Positions 1 to 6,853 of a DNA stretch of 46,989 bases are shown in pieces. The position numbers were made by a program, and so were the translations under genes. Within the stretch, counting starts at the first letter, position 1; every line of letters begins with the position of its first letter. Source of the stretch: Clostridia bacterium (GTDB taxonomy: Bacteria > Bacteroidota > Bacteroidia > Bacteroidales > 4484-276); NCBI GenBank assembly GCA_009928785.1, contig SABY01000018.1:1-46989 (forward strand), in the 5' to 3' direction. Below the pieces are notes generated by a model, which was given only the letters and a program-made list of their open reading frames with translations, did not search any database and was not told the origin of the DNA.

Positions 1-1
1 T

Positions 2-640
2 GCCAATGGTGCCGGAAAAACCACCGCCATAAAAATCCTGTGTGGATTGTGGCGACCCACTTCCGGCGAAGCCAAGGTGGCCGGATACGATATTTATACC
101 CAAAGCAATCTTATCAAAAAAAATATCGGCTACATGAGCCAGAAATTTTCGCTTTACGAAGATTTGACGCCGGTAGAGAACATTCGGTTTTATGGCGGTG
201 TATATGGACTTTCGCGGGCTGAGATTCGTAGTCGTACCCGCGAGGCTTTGCAGGAGCTGGGGCTGGAAGATGTTAAAGACAAGCCCGTAAAATCGTTGCC
301 TCCCGGCTGGAAACAAAAGCTGGCCTTTAGCATTGCCATGCTGCACCGTCCGGCCATCATTTTCCTGGATGAGCCTACCGGCGGTGTGGACCCGATAACG
401 CGGCGGCAGTTTTGGAATATGATTTACCAGGCGGCGGATCAGGGCGTAACCATCTTTATTACCACCCACTACATGGACGAAGCCGAATATTGCCACCGCA
501 TCTCTATTATGGTTGACGGACGCATAGAAGCGCTCGACACACCGCAAAATCTCAAAACGAAATACCATGCTGCCGACATGAACGAAGTGTTTCTGAAGCT
601 GGCGCGGAAAGAGCCTGTGCAAGGGGATGCCAGGTCATAA
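2..640 (+). CDS. ABC transporter ATP-binding protein (5' truncated by window edge)
   Basis: This is the nucleotide-binding subunit of an ABC-2 type (export/drug/multidrug family) transporter. The reading frame is already open at base 2 and begins inside Walker A (NGAGKTT), so only about the first 30-40 residues are missing. A Q-loop follows (YMSQKFSLYEDLTPVEN), then the signature region, Walker B with catalytic Glu (IIFLDEPTGGVDP) and an H-loop (ITTHYMDEAEYC). The signature motif reads LPPGWKQ instead of LSGGQ, a variant I associate with the YbhF/RbbA-like branch of ABC-2 ATPases. An internal TTG at 47 is not a credible start because it lies after Walker A. The partner permease is not downstream, where there is a 329-bp repeat-filled gap and a convergent gene, so it is presumably upstream, outside the window. 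Family is certain; substrate is unknown. Confidence 0.93.
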   Translation, partial: ANGAGKTTAIKILCGLWRPTSGEAKVAGYDIYTQSNLIKKNIGYMSQKFSLYEDLTPVENIRFYGGVYGLSRAEIRSRTREALQELGLEDVKDKPVKSLPPGWKQKLAFSIAMLHRPAIIFLDEPTGGVDPITRRQFWNMIYQAADQGVTIFITTHYMDEAEYCHRISIMVDGRIEALDTPQNLKTKYHAADMNEVFLKLARKEPVQGDARS

Positions 641-707
641 AATGTACTTGGATAAAAGAATAGTGTTAAATTTTTTAAGGCACTGGTATAAAATTTTGTG
701 GCCATCT

Positions 708-778
708 GATCACTAACCCCGGCCTTTAGGCCGGGGATAATAATAGGCAAAAACATTTCAGTGGGCTTTAGCCCAAAT
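708..778. repeat. REP-like palindromic repeat, copy A
   Basis: The unit is two palindromes about 25 bases apart: an 8-bp-arm palindrome at 717-736 (CCCCGGCC, loop TTTA, GGCCGGGG) and GGGCTTTAGCCC at 763-774. They are joined by ATAAT...ACATTTCAGTG. A second copy with the same order, orientation and flanking words (CACTAA before, TTTCAGTG between, AAAT after) occurs at 20769-20837. This is a dispersed intergenic element of the kind seen in many Bacteroidota genomes. A link to REP-associated transposases is inference. Confidence 0.75.
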
Positions 779-823
779 AAATAGAAATGTTATGATGGGT
801 TCATGGAAAGAAATTGATATAAA

Positions 824-895
824 AATATTGCGGACTAAAGCCCGCAGTTTTATGACTGGGCTATCTGACCCCGCCCTGAAGGGCGGGGTTATTGA
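824..895. repeat. Second REP-like unit, inverted relative to copy A
   Basis: This unit contains a GCGG..CCCGC stem around ACTAAAG near 826-845 and a palindrome at 869-888 (CCCCGCCC, TGAA, GGGCGGGG). Read on the minus strand, the order (GC-rich palindrome with AATAACCCC flank, then GGGCTTTAGTCC) parallels copy A. The two units therefore form an inverted pair resembling a BIME-type composite. Confidence 0.6.
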
Positions 896-969
896 CATGT
901 TGCAGATGAGCTACGCACAATAAGTAATATCAGAGTTTTTTTTAATCGGGAAAAGTCGCGGATACCTTT

Positions 970-1914
970 CTAAAACAACGAAAACTTGACGTAGCGCTTC
1001 GGGTTTTGGCGGATGTCTTCGAGTAGTTTGTTGAGCGAGCTGGTGCTGTTTTCGAGTTCGATATAAAGGCTGTCGTTGGTAAGTAGTTGCCCCACGGTGC
1101 CTTCGCCACTACTGAGGCGTTGGGTTATGGCGTCGATACGGGCTATGGCGGTGCGGGCGTCGCGCAGGGTCTGTGGTATTTCGCTTTGCGCCAACGAATC
1201 ACTCAGCGCAGCAAAGTTGGCCATGATGGCGGTTACATTTTCATTGTTATCTTTCAGGTTTTCGCTAATGGATTCTACGTTGACCAGGATATTATTGATG
1301 CGGTATTTCTGGTTTATGAATATAGTGTCAAGGTTGCCCGAAGCGCTTTCGACGTTGCGCAGTGTGTTGCGGATGTTGGTGATGGAAGCCGTGAGGTTAT
1401 CGCGCATATCTTCATTAAATATCGACTGCACTACCGTCATCACCGAGTCGATGGAGTTGATAAGCGAAATGGCCTTTTTCTTGAGTGGCTGCACCTGGTC
1501 GCTCACCTGATCCATCAGGCTTTGCTCTATTTCGGAGATCAGCGTATCGCCACTTTGCGACATCCGGGGCGAATTGCCCAATTTTAATTCGATGGCTTTG
1601 GAACCCAGCAGGTCGGTGCCATAGATGCGCGCTATCGAGTTGGCGGGGATGTCCACTTCGTTTTGAATCATTAGCTCGGCTACAATGGTTGCATTTTCGG
1701 GGTTGAGCCAAAGCCCGCTTACCTTACCGATGCTTAATCCGTTGACCAATACTTTGTTGTCGCGCTGCAATCCGTCCACACGATCGTAAACAGCATAAAG
1801 GTAGCGCTGGTCGCTAAAAACGTTAAAACCCTTCAGCAGGTTGACGCCCCAGATCAGCAGCCCCACGGCAACGACGAAAATGAATCCTACTTTTAATTCT
1901 TTTGAGATTTTCAA
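970..1914 (-). CDS. MCE (MlaD-type) family lipid-transport protein
   Basis: This is a 314-aa periplasmic substrate-binding component of an MCE/Mla-type phospholipid or sterol transport system. It is anchored in the inner membrane by one N-terminal helix (residues about 9-28). A single MCE domain follows at about 36-113 (VDGLQRDNKVLVNGLSIGKV, then ARIYGTDLLGSKAIEL), then about 190 residues predicted to be helical, which in this family form a multimer or tunnel. The start is a TTG: in frame upstream there is a TAA five codons before it and no ATG, and the next Met is residue 82, inside the MCE domain. The gene lies 65 bp downstream of the amidase gene in the same orientation and probably shares its transcript. 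No mlaE/mlaF homologues are visible here. Family assignment is firm; cargo is unknown. Confidence 0.93.
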   Translation of the reverse strand: MKISKELKVGFIFVVAVGLLIWGVNLLKGFNVFSDQRYLYAVYDRVDGLQRDNKVLVNGLSIGKVSGLWLNPENATIVAELMIQNEVDIPANSIARIYGTDLLGSKAIELKLGNSPRMSQSGDTLISEIEQSLMDQVSDQVQPLKKKAISLINSIDSVMTVVQSIFNEDMRDNLTASITNIRNTLRNVESASGNLDTIFINQKYRINNILVNVESISENLKDNNENVTAIMANFAALSDSLAQSEIPQTLRDARTAIARIDAITQRLSSGEGTVGQLLTNDSLYIELENSTSSLNKLLEDIRQNPKRYVKFSLF

Positions 1915-1979
1915 GGTGGCTAATTTTTAATGGTTCGCAAAACTAACGAAATTATGTCACTGCTTTAAACGAAGAGTAT

Positions 1980-3056
1980 TCAAAAATGTTCGGTTTCGCT
2001 GCATTTGATGATTTTTAATTGTTGCAAATGTTTCTTTTTCAATATTCCTTTTTGTAAATAATTATCGATAAGCTGCTGCGCCTGTTCAACTGTTGAAGTT
2101 TCGCCAAAGGTACAGAGGTAGCCGCCGTTGGTTTTAAAAAACCATAGATTTTCTAATTCATCCCAATGCTTATCCTCTGGTAGCTCAGGTGTTGGGTTTA
2201 CAGCAAACTGAATGCGATAAATGTATTTGGTGATTTTCTCTTTTGGTAATGTGATCGTATCAGCAGGCACGGCTGTTTCCGGCGTTGGCAGGAGCGTCTG
2301 CTCGTATTCCGTCAGTGCCAGCGCTATGGCGTTGGCAATGTTTTGCTGGTTGGTGGTATCGGTGAGAAATTTCTCTTCCGCCGGGTTGCTCACAAACCCG
2401 GTTTCGATGAGCACGCCGGGCATGGTGGTGAGATACAGCACCACAAAACCCGCTTGTTTTACGCCGCGGTCGTACATGCTTGCGGTATTGCGCAGTTGCT
2501 GTTGTACCAGGTTTGCCAGCATTATACTTCGTTCCATATTGTTGTTTTGCAAAAGGTGCAGCATGATGTAATCTTCGTCGTTGTCGGGATTGAAGCCATC
2601 GTAGTTTTGGGCGTAATTTTTCTCGGCGAGCAGCGGGGCATTTTCCTTTTTTGCCACCTCAAAATTTTCCTGCGTTTTGTGTAAACCCATTACATAGCTT
2701 TCGCTGCCAAAGGCGGTGGGAGAGAGGCCGGAGTTGCAATGTATGGAGATAAAAAGGTCGGCGTCGCTGCTGTTGGCCAGGGCAGCCCGCTGGTGAAGCG
2801 GCACAAACACATCCGCAGTTCGGGTATAGATCACATCCACACCAGGCAAAACTTTTTTGATGGCAGCGCCCGCCCGCAAAGCGATGGAGAGGGTCAGCTC
2901 TTTCTCATCCACCAGGAGGCCGGGCGCTCCCAGGTCGTGGCCACCATGGCCAGCGTCGATCACGATGCGCGCCAATTTGCTCACACTTTGACCCAAAGCC
3001 GGCAGGTATGCAGCCATCATCATCCAGATAAGAAAAAGTAGTTTGAGGCGTTTCAT
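1980..3056 (-). CDS. N-acetylmuramoyl-L-alanine amidase (Amidase_3) with SPOR-like tail
   Basis: This zinc amidase is predicted to cleave the MurNAc-L-Ala bond of peptidoglycan during cell separation or turnover. From the ATG at 3056 the product is 358 aa, with a signal peptide (MKRLKLLFLIW...ALGQ, residues 1-23). The catalytic domain has DAGHGG (His37), the EKE ligand region (Glu51/53), SIHCN (His106) and a late VLIETGFVSN (Glu). The C-terminal 80 residues (starting YIYRIQFAV) resemble a SPOR-type septal peptidoglycan-binding fold. A longer frame reaches 3149, but it would place a hydrophilic stretch before the signal peptide and would bury the -7 box at 3081-3088, so I chose 3056. The gene is divergent from lptD and followed by the MCE gene, an arrangement I recall from many Bacteroidota. 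Confidence 0.93.
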   Translation of the reverse strand: MKRLKLLFLIWMMMAAYLPALGQSVSKLARIVIDAGHGGHDLGAPGLLVDEKELTLSIALRAGAAIKKVLPGVDVIYTRTADVFVPLHQRAALANSSDADLFISIHCNSGLSPTAFGSESYVMGLHKTQENFEVAKKENAPLLAEKNYAQNYDGFNPDNDEDYIMLHLLQNNNMERSIMLANLVQQQLRNTASMYDRGVKQAGFVVLYLTTMPGVLIETGFVSNPAEEKFLTDTTNQQNIANAIALALTEYEQTLLPTPETAVPADTITLPKEKITKYIYRIQFAVNPTPELPEDKHWDELENLWFFKTNGGYLCTFGETSTVEQAQQLIDNYLQKGILKKKHLQQLKIIKCSETEHF

Positions 3057-3080
3057 GTTCCTTTGTTTGCTGTAGCGTTG

Positions 3081-3088
3081 CAAAGATA
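3081..3088 (-). promoter_or_regulatory. Bacteroidota -7 box for the amidase-MCE operon
   Basis: TATCTTTG (followed by C) on the minus strand, a perfect match to TAnnTTTG. The predicted transcript would start near 3074, giving a leader of about 18 nt to the ATG at 3056. I do not see a clear -33 TTTG at the usual spacing. Confidence 0.55.
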
Positions 3089-3150
3089 ATTCTCTGTTTC
3101 GATCGCGCTGTTGCGACAAGCAAATAATGAGTTTAGTATAAAAACTCAAA

Positions 3151-3237
3151 AACTTCTGATTTTTAGTACTTCTCCCTTTAGGGTCAGGGGTAAAAAGTAC
3201 TAAAAATCAGAAGTTGTGACAAGTCCCCTTAAGGGGA
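3151..3237. repeat. 21-bp perfect inverted repeat plus 14-bp palindrome
   Basis: Arms 3151-3171 and 3195-3215 are perfect reverse complements (AACTTCTGATTTTTAGTACT plus one more base) around a 23-nt centre containing CCCTTTAGGG. Immediately downstream, 3224-3237 is TCCCCTTAAGGGGA followed by TTTAGGGGTC. The structure resembles a small MITE or the junk repeats that litter Bacteroidota intergenic regions. It could form a long cruciform or RNA hairpin. Confidence 0.75.
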
Positions 3238-3417
3238 TTTAGGGGTCTTATAGCTTTTTAGACTGGTCTCAATAATGATTGGGCAATGACCCGTCGAAAA
3301 TGGTTTATTTTGCATGCTGAATTGCCAACGAAATACTTTCGGCTTTAGCCAGATTAAAAAATCTTGAAATATCGCCAGTTGAAATACTTTTTGTGTAAAA
3401 ATGTAGCCGACAAACCT

Positions 3418-6141
3418 ATGTTGCGCCGCCTGTCAGCAAAGCTGATGCTGGTGTGGATGATGGGCTTGCTGTCGGTTGCAGCATTTGCACAAGTGCCTGC
3501 CAGCCCCGACAGCGTGTATGTATTCCGCGACAGCGTAACAGGAAAAAACGATACCGTGTATGTATTCCGCGAAAGCGAAACCACGAATGCCGATTCAATA
3601 TCTCAGGCTGATAGTCTTGTTCAATTAGAAAATCAAGCGCCACCCAAAAAAGGCATGGGCCTCGAAACCAGTGTCAAGTACAAATCAGCCGAAACCATCC
3701 GCTACGACATCCGCAACCAAAAAGTTTTCCTGACGCAGGACGCCGAGATTGTTTACGGCGAAATATCTATTAAGGCCGATTACATCGAAATCGACTTTGC
3801 CCGGAATCTGGTTTTTGCCAAAGGACTTCCTGATTCTACCGGGAAGCTGCTGGGCACGCCAGTTTTCAGCGAATCCGGGCAGACTTTTGAGGCGGAGGAG
3901 ATGAACTATAATTTTGATACCAAAAAAGGAATCATTCGCGAAGTGCGCACGCAGGATGGCGAAGGCTACCTCTTTGGCAGCAAAATAAAGAAGATGCCCG
4001 ACGACCGCATCAACATTGCCAAAGGGCATTACACTACCTGTAATTTGCCCAACCCGCACTACGAGTTTCGGTTTACAAAAGCGCAGTTGATTCCCGACAA
4101 TAAGATTGTGTCGGGGCCGGCCTACATGGTGATAGAAGACGTGCCGCTGCCGCTGGTGTTGCCTTTCGGATTGTTTCCCAATAAGTCGGGGCAGCGGTCG
4201 GGGATTATCATTCCGGCCATCGGCGAATCGGCCAACCGCGGCTTCTTTCTGGAGCGCGGCGGATATTATTGGGGCATCAGCGATTATATGGACCTCACCG
4301 TTACCGGCGATATTTTTACCAACGGCAGTTGGGCGGTGCGACCCACTTTCCGCTATGCCAACAGGTACCATTACTCCGGCAACTTCGATTTTAGTTATGG
4401 TGTTAATATTCAGGGCGACCGCGACTCGCCTGATGCGGAGTACAACAAAGACTTCCGCATTTTGTGGGGCCACACCCAGGATGCCAAAGCACGCCCCAAC
4501 AGTCGGTTTTCGGCCAACGTAAATATCGTTTCTTCCTCCTTCAACAATTACAACCTCACCAGCTCCGAAAACTATCTGTCCAATACTTTCCAGTCGAGCA
4601 TTGCTTATCAAACCAATTTTAATAACAATGTTTTTTTAACTGTCAACGCTTCGCACCAGCAGAATACGATCACCCGTGCAGTGAACATGACCCTGCCCAG
4701 TCTTAATCTCAATACAAAACAATTTTATCCTTTTCGCCCCAAAGTGCTCAAAGGAAAACCTGCCTGGTACGAGAACATCTCGCTTAAATACACCCTCAAC
4801 GCTGAGAATCGCATCCAGACTTACGATACATTGCTTTTTAAACCGGGATGGGAGGACGATTTCAAATATGGCGCACGCCACACCATCCCCATCAGCAGCT
4901 CCATCAGGTTGCTTCGGTATTTTACGATGACTAATTCGTTGAGTTTCTCAGAGCGCTGGTATCCTTATGCCAAAGATTACCGTTGGAATCCCGAAACGAC
5001 GATTCAAAATGGTGACACGGTGAATGGATTTGTGGAAATCGACACCACATACGGTTTTCATGCGGCGCGGGAGTTTTCGTTCACCTCATCCATAAGCACA
5101 CGCCTCTATGGAATGTATCAATTAAAAAAAGGACCCGTTAAAGCCATCCGGCATGTAGTAACGCCTACCGCATCTTTTAATTTACGTCCCGATTTTGGCA
5201 GCGAATTCTGGGGATATTATCAGGAGGTGCAGAATACCCCTGACGGAAAATATGGGCGCTATTCGATTTATGATGGAATGCTCTACGGCGGGCCGCCCGA
5301 CGGACGGTCAGGGATGTTGAGCTTCGGGTTTAACAACAACCTGGAGATGAAGGTACGCTCCCGAAGTGACACCGTTACCGGAACCAAAAAAATAGCAATC
5401 ATCGACAACCTGAGCTTCAACACGTCGTACGACATTGCCCGCGATTCGATGCAGTGGTCGCCACTGACCATTCGTGGCAACACCATTCTTTTCAAAAAAC
5501 TTAACGTGAGCTATTCCAGTAGCTGGAGCCCTTATGCTGCGGATAGTAGTGGCCGCAGCATCAACAGATTTCAATATGAAGTGGATAAGAAACTCTTCCG
5601 CATGACAAGCACTGTCTGGAACTTCGGATTGTCCTTTAGGTTTGGCTCCAGCGACTTCAAAAAAGGTACGGTTGACACCAAGCCGCCCGACGTGCCGCTC
5701 ACCGAAGATACCGAGCTGCTGCAAAACTATTCCGAAAGCGAAATCCGCGACATTTTAGATAATCCCGACGAGTACATCAATTGGAACAACGCCTGGAATA
5801 TCTCCGTCAATTACAATCTTAGCTTTAGCAATAATCCTATATACATCAACTACAACCGGGAGGACAAACGTACCAGAATACAAACGATAGGCCTCTCGGG
5901 CGATGTGAGCATTACACCCAAGTGGAAAGTGAATTTTCGTACCGGCTTTGACTTCGACACCAAAGAATTCAGTTTCACGCAAATCGACTTTTACCGCGAC
6001 CTGCACTGCTGGGAAATGCGCTTTAGCTGGATACCAGCCGGGTTTCGCAAGAGCTGGACATTTGGCATCAACGTAAAAGCATCCATCCTGCGCGACCTGA
6101 AATACGACCGCAAGAAAGATTTCCGCGACGCGTACAGGTAA
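3418..6141 (+). CDS. lptD: LPS-assembly outer-membrane protein LptD (OstA family)
   Basis: This outer-membrane beta-barrel translocon inserts lipopolysaccharide into the outer leaflet. The product is 907 aa from the ATG at 3418, with a signal peptide ending near VAAFAQ. An OstA/LptA-like jellyroll follows (about 80-250: repeated YxIRNQKVFLTQDAEIVYGEISIKAD and FDTKKGIIREVRTQDGEGYLFG). The conserved LptD stretch TTCNLPNPHYEF...DVPLPLVLPFGLFPN comes next, then a long barrel rich in alternating aromatic strands. A TTG at 3364 extends the frame by 18 residues, but ATG 3418 gives a proper signal peptide. The size is typical of Bacteroidota LptD (larger than the E. coli 784 aa). It is divergent from the amidase/MCE operon, forming an envelope-assembly locus. 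Barrel-plug partner LptE is not visible here. Confidence 0.93.
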   Translation: MLRRLSAKLMLVWMMGLLSVAAFAQVPASPDSVYVFRDSVTGKNDTVYVFRESETTNADSISQADSLVQLENQAPPKKGMGLETSVKYKSAETIRYDIRNQKVFLTQDAEIVYGEISIKADYIEIDFARNLVFAKGLPDSTGKLLGTPVFSESGQTFEAEEMNYNFDTKKGIIREVRTQDGEGYLFGSKIKKMPDDRINIAKGHYTTCNLPNPHYEFRFTKAQLIPDNKIVSGPAYMVIEDVPLPLVLPFGLFPNKSGQRSGIIIPAIGESANRGFFLERGGYYWGISDYMDLTVTGDIFTNGSWAVRPTFRYANRYHYSGNFDFSYGVNIQGDRDSPDAEYNKDFRILWGHTQDAKARPNSRFSANVNIVSSSFNNYNLTSSENYLSNTFQSSIAYQTNFNNNVFLTVNASHQQNTITRAVNMTLPSLNLNTKQFYPFRPKVLKGKPAWYENISLKYTLNAENRIQTYDTLLFKPGWEDDFKYGARHTIPISSSIRLLRYFTMTNSLSFSERWYPYAKDYRWNPETTIQNGDTVNGFVEIDTTYGFHAAREFSFTSSISTRLYGMYQLKKGPVKAIRHVVTPTASFNLRPDFGSEFWGYYQEVQNTPDGKYGRYSIYDGMLYGGPPDGRSGMLSFGFNNNLEMKVRSRSDTVTGTKKIAIIDNLSFNTSYDIARDSMQWSPLTIRGNTILFKKLNVSYSSSWSPYAADSSGRSINRFQYEVDKKLFRMTSTVWNFGLSFRFGSSDFKKGTVDTKPPDVPLTEDTELLQNYSESEIRDILDNPDEYINWNNAWNISVNYNLSFSNNPIYINYNREDKRTRIQTIGLSGDVSITPKWKVNFRTGFDFDTKEFSFTQIDFYRDLHCWEMRFSWIPAGFRKSWTFGINVKASILRDLKYDRKKDFRDAYR

Positions 6142-6193
6142 TTCTTTCTCTACAATTTCTTACCCCGGTTGCCCTTCCCACGCCGCTTATTTA

Positions 6194-6201
6194 TATTTTT
6201 G
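6194..6201 (+). promoter_or_regulatory. Candidate -7 box upstream of ridA
   Basis: TATTTTTG matches TAnnTTTG. A GTTG at 6168-6171 could serve as -33, but the 22-nt spacing is slightly long. The predicted leader is about 63 nt. Confidence 0.35.
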
Positions 6202-6270
6202 GCAATTGTTACGATTTAGCTGTTGCTAATTTATTTTTAAACCATCATAATCATTTAATAATTTAGAAAT

Positions 6271-6648
6271 ATGAAAAAAGTAATTCACACTTCCCAGGCT
6301 CCCAACGCTGTAGGTCCTTACAGCCAGGCCATCGAACACAACGGTCATCTTTTCATTTCCGGCCAGATTCCCATCGACCCGGCTACTGGCAAAATAGTAG
6401 AAGGTGGCATAAAAGAGCAAACCGAACAGGTGATGAAAAATATTGGCGCCATCCTCAAAGAGGCCGGTTACAGTTACGATCACGTAGTGAAATCGACGTG
6501 CCTGCTCAGCGACATGGACAACTTTGGCGCCATGAACGAAGTGTATGCCCGCTATTACACCACCAACCCGCCGGCGCGCGCTGCTTACGGCGTGGTGAAG
6601 CTGCCCCTGGGCGTGATGGTGGAGATAGAAACCATTGCAATGAAATAG
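6271..6648 (+). CDS. ridA: RidA family enamine/imine deaminase
   Basis: This 125-aa cytosolic protein hydrolyses reactive 2-aminoacrylate and other enamine intermediates released by PLP enzymes such as threonine dehydratase. It is full length for the family and shows the standard features: GPYSQA (Tyr17), SGQIPIDP, the key arginine in NPPARAAY (Arg103, equivalent to E. coli Arg105), and VEIETIA with Glu120 at the end. The ATG at 6271 follows an A/T-rich leader without Shine-Dalgarno. It appears monocistronic, with its own candidate promoter and a hairpin terminator downstream. It is placed directly after lptD. Confidence 0.95.
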   Translation: MKKVIHTSQAPNAVGPYSQAIEHNGHLFISGQIPIDPATGKIVEGGIKEQTEQVMKNIGAILKEAGYSYDHVVKSTCLLSDMDNFGAMNEVYARYYTTNPPARAAYGVVKLPLGVMVEIETIAMK

Positions 6649-6661
6649 AGATTTAAAAAAT

Positions 6662-6702
6662 GTAGCCACGCCATTGCCAATGATGTGGCTGCATGTTTTT
6701 TT
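6662..6702 (+). terminator. Rho-independent terminator after ridA
   Basis: An 8-bp stem (GTAGCCAC at 6662-6669 with GTGGCTGC at 6685-6692, one G-U pair) is followed by ATG and a run of seven T (6696-6702). It starts 14 bp after the ridA stop. Confidence 0.65.
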
Positions 6703-6853
6703 GTTGGCTTAAGCCAAAAAGGGAAATTTTAAATAACAGAAAAACAATATCCAAGTAAATCTCAATTTCAAAATCATTGATGTCCGGTTAAACCAATAGT
6801 TCATGGCTGCCAATGATAAGTTTGATTTATCATCAACAATAAAAACATCATTC

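Larger units (their letters stand above)
641..969. other. Gene-free gap filled with palindromic repeats
   Basis: No convincing ORF is present in these 329 bases between two convergent genes. They hold two or three palindromic repeat units (annotated separately) in opposed orientation. The hairpins could also terminate transcription arriving from both sides. Confidence 0.7.
3057..3417. other. Divergent intergenic region, amidase/lptD
   Basis: These 361 bases contain the amidase -7 box, a 21-bp inverted repeat with an adjacent 14-bp palindrome, and presumably the lptD promoter. A TACTTTCG near 3334-3341 is a one-mismatch candidate. No gene is evident. Confidence 0.5.

Noticed and set aside
3685..4611. 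308-codon open frame antisense to lptD
   Set aside because: Shadow frame; lptD coding is certain from conserved motifs.
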